Source: Halovenus salina
GTDB taxonomy: Archaea; Halobacteriota; Halobacteria; Halobacteriales; Haloarculaceae
Direction of reading: 5' to 3'
Length of the DNA stretch: 64,000 nucleotides
NCBI RefSeq assembly: GCF_026410925.1
Contig: NZ_CP112972.1
Location: 1,736,001 to 1,800,000, forward strand
The notes below the pieces were generated by a model. The model ran no database searches. It had not been told where the DNA came from and saw only the letters and a program-made list of their open reading frames with translations. This document shows, in pieces, positions 53,061 through 60,236 of this stretch (position 1 is the first letter of the stretch; each line of letters starts with the position of its first letter). A program made the position numbers and the translations under genes.

Positions 53061-53098
53061 GGAGCAGGGCGAGGGATGCCGGCGTCGTACCCTCATCT

Positions 53099-54463
53099 AT
53101 GAGTGCGATACCTGGGAACCTCGAGACGACTCAGCAGCCGCCGATGACGGTACCGCTCCGGCACTTCTTCGTCGCGCTCGGGTTCCTGTTTGCGGGCGTC
53201 GGCGTCGGCATCGGGCTGACCGCCGACGCCGTTCCCGGACTCGCTCGGCTCGCTCACGTCCATCTCCTGCTCGCGGGGTGGGTCTGTCTCACGATTATGG
53301 GGGCGATGACGCAGTTCATCCCGGTCTGGTCGGGAACCGGCCTCCACTCCCGGGCGCTCGCGAACGCCCAGCTCGTCCTCGTCACCGTCGGTCTCGGTGG
53401 CTTCGCGCTCGCGTTCGTCTGGAGCGCGTTCGGTCTCCTGGTCGGCTTTGGCCTCGTGATGCTCGCCGGGTTCTGGCTGTTCGTCTACAACATCGGCCGG
53501 ACGCTCGGACCGGTGGCCGACTACGACGTGACCGAGACTCACTTCCTGTTCGCGCTGGGTTGTTTTCTGTTGCTGGCCGTCCTGGGAGTCGCGCTCGCGC
53601 TTAATCTCGACCGTGGCGTGCTCTCGGATCTTCCCGTCTCACACGGTGGCGTCCGCGGTGCCCACGTGACGCTCGCGGTCTTCGGGGCAGTTCTCACCAC
53701 GGTCTACGGCGCGTTGTACCAGCTCGGGACGATGTTCACCCAGACCGAGCTCCACGGAATCGATTACTCGCTCCAGGCCGTCGAGCGCATCGGCCACCCC
53801 CTCGGTGTCGTCGTGCTCGCGGCGGGCCGGCTTCTGGAGGCCGTCCCCGTCGCCCGGGTCGGTGCGGTCCTGATTCTCGCCGGCGCGCTCGCGTTCGCGG
53901 CGGTGCTCGGGCGCAAGCTCGTCGAGATGCGGGTTGCGTGGACACCGATGCACAGCCGATATGTGGTCGTCGTCTCGGCGCTCGTACTGTGGGCGCTCGC
54001 GTCGCTCCCTGCCTGGGTCGCGGACCCGACCGCCCCCGACCACCTGCTGGGTGGAGCCGGGACCCGCTATCTCCTCCTCTTTGGAGTTGTCGGGTTCGTC
54101 ATCCTCGGAACGCTGTACCATGTCGTCCCCTTTGTCGTCTGGGTCCACCGGTACAGCGACCTGCTGGGCTTCGAGGATGTGCCGATGATAGACGACCTCT
54201 ACGAGGACCGGATTGCGACCGCAGATTTCGCACTCATCACGGCCGGCGCGGCGCTGTTGGCCGGGACGACCCTCGTCGACGGCCCCCAGCTGCTCGTCGG
54301 CCTCGCCGGTATGTTGGTTGCGCTCGGGCTCGGTGCCTTCCTGGTAAACATGCTGCTGGTCGTCCGGCGACACAGCCCACAGACGCTCGATGAAATTATC
54401 TTCGGCTCACTGACGCCCCGTCCGTCGAGCGAGGACCAGCCCGAGGCGGGACAACACTCCTAG
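53099..54463 (+). CDS. Polytopic membrane protein resembling heme-copper oxidase subunit I
   Basis: 454 residues from ATG at 53099, with about 12 helices. His residues occur where heme or copper ligands would sit in subunit I: LAHVHLLLAGWVCLTIMGAMTQFIPVW, VRGAHVTLAVFGAVLTTVYGALYQLG and LYHVVPFVVWVHRYSDLLG. The overall look is of the NnrS/NorB-like group of heme-containing membrane proteins, but without the GHPEVY or GHGSQQ segment. It is in the palindrome-controlled set and probably serves NO metabolism or protection. Its stop overlaps the convergent gene by 4 nt. Confidence 0.68.
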   Translation: MSAIPGNLETTQQPPMTVPLRHFFVALGFLFAGVGVGIGLTADAVPGLARLAHVHLLLAGWVCLTIMGAMTQFIPVWSGTGLHSRALANAQLVLVTVGLGGFALAFVWSAFGLLVGFGLVMLAGFWLFVYNIGRTLGPVADYDVTETHFLFALGCFLLLAVLGVALALNLDRGVLSDLPVSHGGVRGAHVTLAVFGAVLTTVYGALYQLGTMFTQTELHGIDYSLQAVERIGHPLGVVVLAAGRLLEAVPVARVGAVLILAGALAFAAVLGRKLVEMRVAWTPMHSRYVVVVSALVLWALASLPAWVADPTAPDHLLGGAGTRYLLLFGVVGFVILGTLYHVVPFVVWVHRYSDLLGFEDVPMIDDLYEDRIATADFALITAGAALLAGTTLVDGPQLLVGLAGMLVALGLGAFLVNMLLVVRRHSPQTLDEIIFGSLTPRPSSEDQPEAGQHS

Positions 54464-55041
54464 AAGGGCGCGTCTGTCTCGTCTCCGGGACCGCTGGCCA
54501 GGAACGCAGGCATCTCGTCTGTCTTCTGTGCCTGGTCCTCCAGGGGTTCTACCGAACCCGTTTCACGGTAGCTCGCTTCGAGGGCTTCGAGTGCGTTGTT
54601 TATTTCCTCGCTCTGGTGGTGTGTCTCGGCGACCCGAACGCGGACGAGGTCGTAGTCGTGGCGGTCGCTCAGTCCGTTCCAGGCGCGAAACGAGCCCTTC
54701 GTGAGCGTGTCGCTCTGTGGACAGAACGGCGTCGTCGGTGCGAACTCCGCCCGCAGCGTCGAGGGGTCGTCGGCTTCCTCGGCGTAGCGATACCCCGAGT
54801 CGGGGTGGCGAGTGTCGAGGTTCAGGCGTGCCAGGTTGTAGCCGAAGGTCATGTCGTAGACGCCGCGCTCGTCGAAGAGCTCCGTCGTCGTCTCGTGAAC
54901 GGCCAGGTGGTCCTCCCCCGTGAGAACGTCATGTCCGTCGAGGAACCGGCCCGGCGTCGGGAGGTGTTCGGGGACGAACGTCTCGGGGTCGTCGAAGAGG
55001 TCGTCGTCGCTGGGGCCACCGAGTGAGGGGAGTCCAACCAT
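54460..55041 (-). CDS. Conserved protein of unknown function in the nitrogen-oxide island
   Basis: 193 residues, soluble and acidic. The central part (ERGVYDMTFGYNLARLNLDTRHPDSGYRYAEE ... APTTPFCPQSDTLTKGSFRAWNGLSDRHDYDLVRVRVAETHHQSEEINNALEALEASY) has one Cys in a FCPQ motif and a His pair, a possible metal site. The form is slightly like MIP18/SufT-type iron-sulfur assembly domains, but I am not confident. It shares one palindrome with the divergent DUF2249 gene, 38 nt from each start codon. Confidence 0.62.
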   Translation of the reverse strand: MVGLPSLGGPSDDDLFDDPETFVPEHLPTPGRFLDGHDVLTGEDHLAVHETTTELFDERGVYDMTFGYNLARLNLDTRHPDSGYRYAEEADDPSTLRAEFAPTTPFCPQSDTLTKGSFRAWNGLSDRHDYDLVRVRVAETHHQSEEINNALEALEASYRETGSVEPLEDQAQKTDEMPAFLASGPGDETDAPF

Positions 55042-55079
55042 GTAGTGAGATTAAGACTGTTCTCCTCTCAGCGTTCGGG

Positions 55080-55091
55080 CGAACATATTCG
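55080..55091. promoter_or_regulatory. CGAACATATTCG palindrome shared by two divergent genes
   Basis: It lies exactly 38 nt from the start codon on both sides (55041 on the minus strand, 55130 on the plus strand). One dimeric regulator could serve both promoters with identical geometry. Confidence 0.7.
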
Positions 55092-55129
55092 CCAACACCT
55101 CTCAGTTCCACCGGGAGCAATCAGCCATC

Positions 55130-55390
55130 ATGACCGTCGACACTGACACCGTTGTCGAGAGAACAGACGCGCCGGCGTCTCCACGCGAAACGCTCGACGT
55201 ACGACAGCTCGGACCGCCGAAGCCACTCGCCGAGACCCTCGAACGACTCGCCGAACTGGAGGAGACAGTACTCGTCCAGCTCAACGACAGGGCCCCACAA
55301 CACCTCTATCCGAAACTCGACGACAGGGGGTACGCCTACGAGACCGTCGAAACCGACGAAGCCGTCGTCACCGTCATCTGGGAGCCATGA
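55130..55390 (+). CDS. DUF2249 protein, second copy
   Basis: 86 residues. ETLDVRQLGPPKPLAETLERLAELEETVLVQLNDRAPQHLYPKLDDRGYAYETVETDEAVVTVIWEP has the same fold plan as the protein at 52.8 kb, with PQHLY in place of EPVPLY. It overlaps the next gene by 4 nt (ATGA). The two DUF2249 proteins differ in the loop and may act on different partners. Confidence 0.8.
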   Translation: MTVDTDTVVERTDAPASPRETLDVRQLGPPKPLAETLERLAELEETVLVQLNDRAPQHLYPKLDDRGYAYETVETDEAVVTVIWEP

Positions 55391-55656
55391 GCACCGAACC
55401 CGCCGAGACACGCGACGACGCCGACCCGACAGCGGCCGCGCTCGAAGCGATACGCCGCCGACGCTCACAGGTTCGACAACAGGAACTCGACCGGGCCATG
55501 GACGCACTCGACCTGACACCTCGGCAGGCTCTCGTCGTATCGGCCCTGTCTCACCGACTCGTCGGGCAGCTCACGGCACCTCCCCTCCGGCAGCTCGAAC
55601 AGACAGAGGAGTCGACACTCGGCGAGACGGCGCTGGCACTGTTCCAGACGGAGTGA
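55387..55656 (+). CDS. Small protein resembling the HemA (glutamyl-tRNA reductase) dimerisation domain
   Basis: 89 residues, all helical. ALEAIRRRRSQVRQQELDRAMDALDLTPRQALVVSALSHRLVGQLTAPPLRQLEQTEE has the heptad and the RxxxVRxxEL ... LxxxLVxxLxAPPxxxL pattern of the C-terminal dimerisation domain of glutamyl-tRNA reductase. No catalytic or NADPH domain is attached. It is coupled to the DUF2249 gene by a 4-nt overlap. A link to heme synthesis control or heme chaperoning is possible; the resemblance is by eye. Confidence 0.6.
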   Translation: MSTEPAETRDDADPTAAALEAIRRRRSQVRQQELDRAMDALDLTPRQALVVSALSHRLVGQLTAPPLRQLEQTEESTLGETALALFQTE

Positions 55657-55662
55657 GTCGAC

Positions 55663-55950
55663 TCACGCCCGCGTGGTGTACAGCGAGTAAACGATGACCA
55701 GAAAACCGGCCGCGACGAGGACGCTCTCGACGAGCTGGCCCGTCCGAAAGCCCGCGTCGAAGACTTGGTCGACGATGCCGGCCAGAAACGTCCCTGCGGT
55801 GATGATACTGAAGCCAAGCGAGAGCGCACCCAGCGACCGGGACCGCGTCGTCCGATAGGCCTTGAACGCCAGGTAGGTCGTCAGTCCACCGAGCACGAAC
55901 GAGAGGGCTTTGAACCCGATTATCGCCGTCGTAATCGTTGCGAGTGTCAT
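55663..55950 (-). CDS. Small membrane protein paired with an HTH regulator
   Basis: 95 residues from ATG at 55950, with three helices (about 4-26, 40-60, 70-90) and a basic loop AYRTTRSRSLGALSLGF. It belongs to a haloarchaeal family regularly found after a winged-helix regulator. It overlaps the regulator stop by 4 nt. No catalytic residues. The pair may act as a membrane-linked sensor and regulator. Confidence 0.65.
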   Translation of the reverse strand: MTLATITTAIIGFKALSFVLGGLTTYLAFKAYRTTRSRSLGALSLGFSIITAGTFLAGIVDQVFDAGFRTGQLVESVLVAAGFLVIVYSLYTTRA

Positions 55951-56366
55951 GTTTCCTCCCGGACCGCGGACCACAGCGTCGCGAGCCGTTCGTCGGCGCT
56001 CTGGGGGTCCTCGTCGAGTTCGACGACTAGGCCCATCTCATCGGAGAGTTCGATGCTGACGCTGTCGAAAGCGACCGCGTACTGGCTGACGTGCTGTCCG
56101 TCCGTTCGCATCTCGACACCCTCCGCGACCAGTCCGGCCGTCGTCAGGATGTCCAGTTTCCGATAGGTGGTCGACAGCGGGATGTCTGTTGTCTCTGCGA
56201 TTTCGTTTGCCGTCATTGGTTCTGTGAGCGTCGTGAGTATGGTTCGACAGTCCTCGTCGTGGAGCCCCTCGAGGATGGGTTCGAGGTTGGGCTTGGGCTG
56301 GGTCGGCTCGCTGGGCGGGCTGCTAATCATCTCTCTGTCACCTCCGTCGCCGGTATCCGATGGCAC
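55947..56366 (-). CDS. ArsR-like winged-helix transcriptional regulator
   Basis: 139 residues; a Met at residue 13 is an alternative start. NLEPILEGLHDEDCRTILTTLTEPMTANEIAETTDIPLSTTYRKLDILTTAGLVAEGVEMRTDG is a complete winged helix-turn-helix with a recognition helix around LSTTYRKLDIL. The C-terminal part (SVSIELSDEMGLVVEL) may dimerise. It is divergent from the heme-copper operon and cotranscribed with a three-helix membrane protein. Ligand unknown. Confidence 0.78.
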   Translation of the reverse strand: MPSDTGDGGDREMISSPPSEPTQPKPNLEPILEGLHDEDCRTILTTLTEPMTANEIAETTDIPLSTTYRKLDILTTAGLVAEGVEMRTDGQHVSQYAVAFDSVSIELSDEMGLVVELDEDPQSADERLATLWSAVREET

Positions 56367-56506
56367 GTGGTAGTCTCACGGCAAATCACCAACACAGCCT
56401 GCGCGAGACGACACTGACTGCGTCGGTGATACCGCCGCCTGCACCCCGTTCGGCCCCGATTGAGTCATATATTGTTTTTCGCCACAGTCCCAATAGAGCG
56501 TGTTCC

Positions 56507-56518
56507 CGAACATATTCG
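56507..56518. promoter_or_regulatory. CGAACATATTCG palindrome, distal site of the heme-copper operon
   Basis: A copy identical to those at 50.0 and 55.1 kb, followed immediately by a partial repeat CGAATTGTTCG. It is 122 nt upstream of the first ORF of the operon and 140 nt upstream of the divergent HTH gene. A TATA-like GTTATAAAC lies at 56558-56566. Confidence 0.6.
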
Positions 56519-56579
56519 AATTGTTCGGATTGATAACGGGACGACTGTTGTCACCCTGTTATAAACTCCCAGGTGTGGC

Positions 56580-56591
56580 CGAACATGTACG
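56580..56591. promoter_or_regulatory. CGAACATGTACG palindrome, proximal site of the heme-copper operon
   Basis: One mismatch from the perfect palindrome, 49 nt upstream of the ATG at 56641, with GATAATAG directly after it as a TATA-like element. With the distal site this makes a double-site promoter. Confidence 0.55.
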
Positions 56592-56640
56592 CGATAATAG
56601 CCAGGGAGGTCAGTTGAGTACCGGCAGACGTGAGCATCCA

Positions 56641-56778
56641 ATGAGCGCAGACGAGATTCCGACGATGCAATGGTTGTACAATCGTATCTTCCTGCTGGCA
56701 GTCGCCTCGCTGGTGTTCTTTTTCCTGGTGTACGTCGGATGGGGACTGCTCGATATCATGTCGGTGCCGACGAGGTGA
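56641..56778 (+). CDS. Single-helix small subunit of the heme-copper complex
   Basis: 45 residues from ATG at 56641 (MSADEIPTMQWLYNRIFLLAVASLVFFFLVYVGWGLLDIM ...). One membrane helix, at about 15-40. Its place as the first gene of the operon, 6 nt before the CuA subunit, fits the small accessory subunits of ba3-type enzymes. No catalytic residues. Confidence 0.65.
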   Translation: MSADEIPTMQWLYNRIFLLAVASLVFFFLVYVGWGLLDIMSVPTR

Positions 56779-56784
56779 CAACAG

Positions 56785-57402
56785 ATGACAAGTCCACTCG
56801 ACCCCCCGGATGGTAACTGGTGGGACAGGGCGGTAAACAGACGCGAGACAATCTGGCTCGGTATCGCGGGCGTGTGGTCGCTGGGCATCTTCGCCTGGAT
56901 GAGCGGGTTCACGCGGTTCGGCGACCAGAATCCCGTTGGCGAGACCTACGACGTCGAGCCCGAAGCCTACGCCGCAACAGTCGAGACCTACGAGGAAAAC
57001 GCGGGGACGACCTCGGCGGCCGCAGTCGAGGAGAGCAGAGCACCGACAGAGGAGGAACGACAGGACGTGCTGGTTCCCCCAACCAGGTCGGTATACGTCT
57101 TTCCGCGCCGGTTCAGCTGGGGCGGGCTCCCGGTCGTCCTCGAAGCAGGCAAAGAGTACGACATCCACCTCAGCGCGGCCGATGTCCAGCACGGCTTCTC
57201 GGTTCGGCCCGAGGAGAGCCTGAGCCAACAGATAAACCTGCAGGTGTTCCCCGGAACGGAGTGGGTCGTGCCGATGAGCTTCGACGAACCCGGAACGTAC
57301 CAGGTCATCTGCAACGAGTTCTGCGGGCAGGGCCACGCCTCAATGCACGACACGTTCTACGTGGCCGACCCTGCGGAGTACGACACGGTGACGGGTGAGT
57401 GA
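56785..57402 (+). CDS. CuA-containing subunit II of the heme-copper (NO reductase-like) complex
   Basis: 205 residues. One membrane helix (about 23-42) and an external cupredoxin domain. CuA ligands: His136 in ADVQHGFSV, then ICNEFCGQGHASM with Cys176, Cys180, His184 and Met187. The full ligand set means it accepts electrons one at a time, probably from a halocyanin. It is much shorter than CoxB at 16.6 kb and has a single helix, as in ba3-type subunit II. The start of subunit I overlaps or directly follows it. Confidence 0.88.
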   Translation: MTSPLDPPDGNWWDRAVNRRETIWLGIAGVWSLGIFAWMSGFTRFGDQNPVGETYDVEPEAYAATVETYEENAGTTSAAAVEESRAPTEEERQDVLVPPTRSVYVFPRRFSWGGLPVVLEAGKEYDIHLSAADVQHGFSVRPEESLSQQINLQVFPGTEWVVPMSFDEPGTYQVICNEFCGQGHASMHDTFYVADPAEYDTVTGE

Positions 57403-57404
57403 CA

Positions 57405-59141
57405 ATGTTTGCAACAATCACGAGACTCTTCGAGAACGACTACGACGAGGACGGGTTCCGGACCTGTTCGGTGACGGGGCTGAACATCCACCGCTCGGCG
57501 GAGGTACACGTCAAGCTGTTCGGACTGACGGCGGTCATCGCGATGATTGTCGGCGGGCTGTTCGCGTTCTCGGTGGCGATGACCCGCTGGGAGGTCGTCG
57601 GACTCATCGGCGAGTTCGACGGCTACTACCGCCACCTCAGCATGCACGCCTGGAACCTCCTCATCTTCTGGATGGTGTTCATGGAGATTGCGGTGCTGTA
57701 CGTCGGCGGCCCCATCGTGTTGGGTCGTCGCCTGCCGCTGACGAAAGTCGCCAAGGCCGGCTGGGCGATTATGCTCGCCGGCGCACTCACGGTCAACTAC
57801 TTCATCTGGACGCTCAGCGGCGGCTCGGATGCGCCGCTTTTGACAGCGTACGTTCCCCTCGACGTTCCCCTCGGTTTCTACGGCGGTGCCATCCTCTTTC
57901 TGGTCGGTGCGACCGTCGCGGCACTCCCCTTCCTCGTGAGCATCATCCAGGAGAAACGCGAGGACTGGAACGGGACGCTTCCGCTGGTCGCCTTCGGGGC
58001 CTTTGTCACGTTCGTTATCGCGGTCCAGGCGATTCTCGGCGGCATCGCGGCCTTCAGCTACGCCTTCGTCTGGCAGGCCGGCATCATCGACAGCATCAAC
58101 GCCGGCATCTACCGCCAGCTGTACTGGATTATCGGCCACGGCAGCCAGCAGATCAATCTGCTGGCGATGATTACGGTCTGGTACTTCCTTACCCACGTCG
58201 TCGGCGGCGCGGTCGTCGCAAGCGAGAAAGTCTCCCGGACCGCGTTCATCATGTATCTGTTTTTCATCAATCTCGGGGCCGCACACCACCTCATGGTCGA
58301 CCCCGGACTCTCGGCTGGCTGGCGCATCTTCAACACCTCCTATGCCTTCTACGGCGCAGCCTTCGCCAGCATGATTCACGCTTTCGCTATCCCGGCGGGG
58401 CTCGAAGCCGGCCGCAGACAGCGCGGACTGGGTGGCGGTCTCTTCGGCTGGCTCACGTCTGCACCCTGGAAGAACCCTATCTTCGCCTCAACTATCTTCA
58501 GCATCATCCTGTTTGGCTTCCTCGGCGGTATCACCGGCGTTCTGATGGGACAGATGCAGCTGAACATGACCTGGCACAACACCTACGCGACGGTCGGTCA
58601 CTTCCACGCGACGGTCGCGCTCGGGACGACGCTTGCGTTCATGGGACTGGTCTTTTTCGTCATCAAGACCATGTTCCAGCGCAACTTCATCTCGAATAAG
58701 CTGGCGCTGCTGGTGCCATACGGCTACGCGGCCGCGATGGGACTTGCCTCACTGCTGATGGTCTACATCGGCATCCTCTACGGCGTCCCGCGCCGGACCT
58801 CCCAGGTCGTCAGCAACATCATCGGCTCCGAGTTCAGCCTCTCGGCTGCCGAGCCGCTGTTTCTGATTCTCGGTCCGATGACGCTGCTGGCCATTCTGGT
58901 GGGGGCGGTGTTCGTCCTCGTCTCCGTCGGCTCGTTGCTGGGCGGTTCGCCGACGACCGAGGAGGATTCGAAGGCACTGCTCCCGCAGGGTGGGCTAGTT
59001 CCCGACGGGGGAACCGACTCGGTGCACGCAATCGAGATGCGCGGGACGTTCGTCCTCTGTCTCGTCTTCATGGCGGCGTTTGTCACCCTGTACGTGCTGA
59101 ACTGGTTCCTGCTCACGCAGCTGTGGTCTATCGGGGCCTGA
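57405..59141 (+). CDS. Heme-copper catalytic subunit with Tyr-to-Gln change (eNOR-like nitric oxide reductase candidate)
   Basis: 578 residues from ATG at 57405 (GTG at 57399 possible), with about 13 helices. Six ligand-type His are present: His81 (SMHAW), His245, His294-His295 (AAHHLM) and His399/His401 (GHFHAT). Helix six reads WIIGHGSQQINLL where oxygen reductases have GHPEVYI. The Tyr at His+4 that is cross-linked in all O2-reducing members is Gln249. Known alternative NO reductases of this superfamily lack that Tyr and pair with a CuA subunit. With nirK nearby I call it an NO reductase; its exact subfamily needs a tree. Confidence 0.85.
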   Translation: MFATITRLFENDYDEDGFRTCSVTGLNIHRSAEVHVKLFGLTAVIAMIVGGLFAFSVAMTRWEVVGLIGEFDGYYRHLSMHAWNLLIFWMVFMEIAVLYVGGPIVLGRRLPLTKVAKAGWAIMLAGALTVNYFIWTLSGGSDAPLLTAYVPLDVPLGFYGGAILFLVGATVAALPFLVSIIQEKREDWNGTLPLVAFGAFVTFVIAVQAILGGIAAFSYAFVWQAGIIDSINAGIYRQLYWIIGHGSQQINLLAMITVWYFLTHVVGGAVVASEKVSRTAFIMYLFFINLGAAHHLMVDPGLSAGWRIFNTSYAFYGAAFASMIHAFAIPAGLEAGRRQRGLGGGLFGWLTSAPWKNPIFASTIFSIILFGFLGGITGVLMGQMQLNMTWHNTYATVGHFHATVALGTTLAFMGLVFFVIKTMFQRNFISNKLALLVPYGYAAAMGLASLLMVYIGILYGVPRRTSQVVSNIIGSEFSLSAAEPLFLILGPMTLLAILVGAVFVLVSVGSLLGGSPTTEEDSKALLPQGGLVPDGGTDSVHAIEMRGTFVLCLVFMAAFVTLYVLNWFLLTQLWSIGA

Positions 59142-59184
59142 TAGATGTCCCGATTTCGACGAACAGCCTGGAGGTAGTTTCACC

Positions 59185-59865
59185 ATGATACACGCAACAC
59201 TCATCGCGACAGTACGCGGCTTCATACAGCAGTCCTGGTGCGACCTGCTCAGTGTCTACTACGCCAACACACCAATCTGGCGGTGGCTGAAAAGCGGCGC
59301 ACTCCTCTTTCTCGGTATCGGCGTCTGGGCCGGCGGCTCGGCCGTCCACTCGGTAACCGGGTGGCGGCCGGTGTTGTACCTGATGGCCTACGGCTTCCTG
59401 CTCATCATCTGGGGGCCGTTCACGCACATGGTGTTGGTCCCGCTCACGATTCGGCTCCGTCGGAACGCAGAGACGAAGCCAGGTCGAGTCTTCTCGCGGA
59501 ACTCCGGGAAAATCAACCTGGCAATCTTCGCGATGTGCATCATTGTGCTCGCGACGTTCGCGCCCGGTGTGATGTTGCTCGACTTCTCGCCGACTACCGG
59601 CGGCGACACCGGCCCGAGCGTGAGCGGCGACCTCGTCTGTGAAGACGGCGAGACCGTCTCCTGTGAGATTATCGAGCCACAGGGAATCGACCACGTGGTC
59701 GTCCTCTCCGACGACGAGACCATCGAGAGCGTCGAGGGACCGCCCTTCGAGTTTACCGTCGCTCGTGAGGACCTCATGGAGACACGGACCGGCGGGCAGT
59801 TCATCGTCGAATTCAGAGACGCCGACGGCAACCGCCTCCAGCGTCTCGTCGAGCGAGTAGAATAG
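59185..59865 (+). CDS. Membrane protein with external domain, third component of the heme-copper operon
   Basis: 226 residues; starts 43 nt after the catalytic-subunit stop. Three helices at about 34-54, 62-85 and 110-132, then an external beta domain of ~90 residues with a Cys pair (SGDLVCEDGETVSCEIIEPQGIDHVVVL) that could be a disulfide. No heme or copper motif. Likely an operon-specific subunit or assembly factor of the complex. I do not recognise the family. Confidence 0.62.
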   Translation: MIHATLIATVRGFIQQSWCDLLSVYYANTPIWRWLKSGALLFLGIGVWAGGSAVHSVTGWRPVLYLMAYGFLLIIWGPFTHMVLVPLTIRLRRNAETKPGRVFSRNSGKINLAIFAMCIIVLATFAPGVMLLDFSPTTGGDTGPSVSGDLVCEDGETVSCEIIEPQGIDHVVVLSDDETIESVEGPPFEFTVAREDLMETRTGGQFIVEFRDADGNRLQRLVERVE

Positions 59866-60153
59866 TTACTGCTCGCCTTTACAGCCACCGCGCAGCCGGC
59901 TGCACTCTGATTGGCGCGTCTCAACACAGAGGTCAGTCTCCGCGTAGACTTCTTCGATTACCTCATCCAGGAGGTCAATCTCGCGCTGTCCGTGGACCGG
60001 ACTGGTGATGAAGTAGGGACCGAGACGGTGTTCGGCGATGCGTCGCCCACAGAGCCCCTCGGACTGGAGTTGGTCGACGACGGCACGGAGGTCTGCCTTC
60101 GTCGGCTCGGGGTCGATGTCTATCTCCGAATCCGACCGAAGCGTGTCTATCAT
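59866..60153 (-). CDS. Small Cys-containing protein of the nitrogen-oxide island
   Basis: 95 residues. An acidic N-terminus (DTLRSDSEIDIDPEPTKADLRAVVDQLQSEGLCGRR) precedes helices and a C-terminal cluster TDLCVETRQSECSRLRGGC with four Cys in all. A metal- or iron-sulfur-binding site is conceivable. Its start codon is 39 nt from a regional palindrome, so it belongs to the same regulon, although it is transcribed towards the heme-copper operon. Function unknown. Confidence 0.6.
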   Translation of the reverse strand: MIDTLRSDSEIDIDPEPTKADLRAVVDQLQSEGLCGRRIAEHRLGPYFITSPVHGQREIDLLDEVIEEVYAETDLCVETRQSECSRLRGGCKGEQ

Positions 60154-60192
60154 GTACGCGTTCCTCGCTTGACTGCCCTAAAACTATTTCCC

Positions 60193-60204
60193 CGAATATG
60201 TACG
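60193..60204. promoter_or_regulatory. CGAATATGTACG palindrome upstream of the small Cys protein gene
   Basis: Two substitutions from the consensus CGAACATRTTCG. It lies 39 nt upstream of the start codon at 60153. Confidence 0.5.
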
Positions 60205-60236
60205 CTTGCACGGCCAGAAGCGTGTATTTCAGCCGC

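Noticed and set aside
57405..59141. Reading this heme-copper subunit as a second terminal oxygen reductase
   Set aside because: The helix-six Tyr required for oxygen reduction is Gln, while ligand His are intact, and the context is nirK; an NO reductase fits better.
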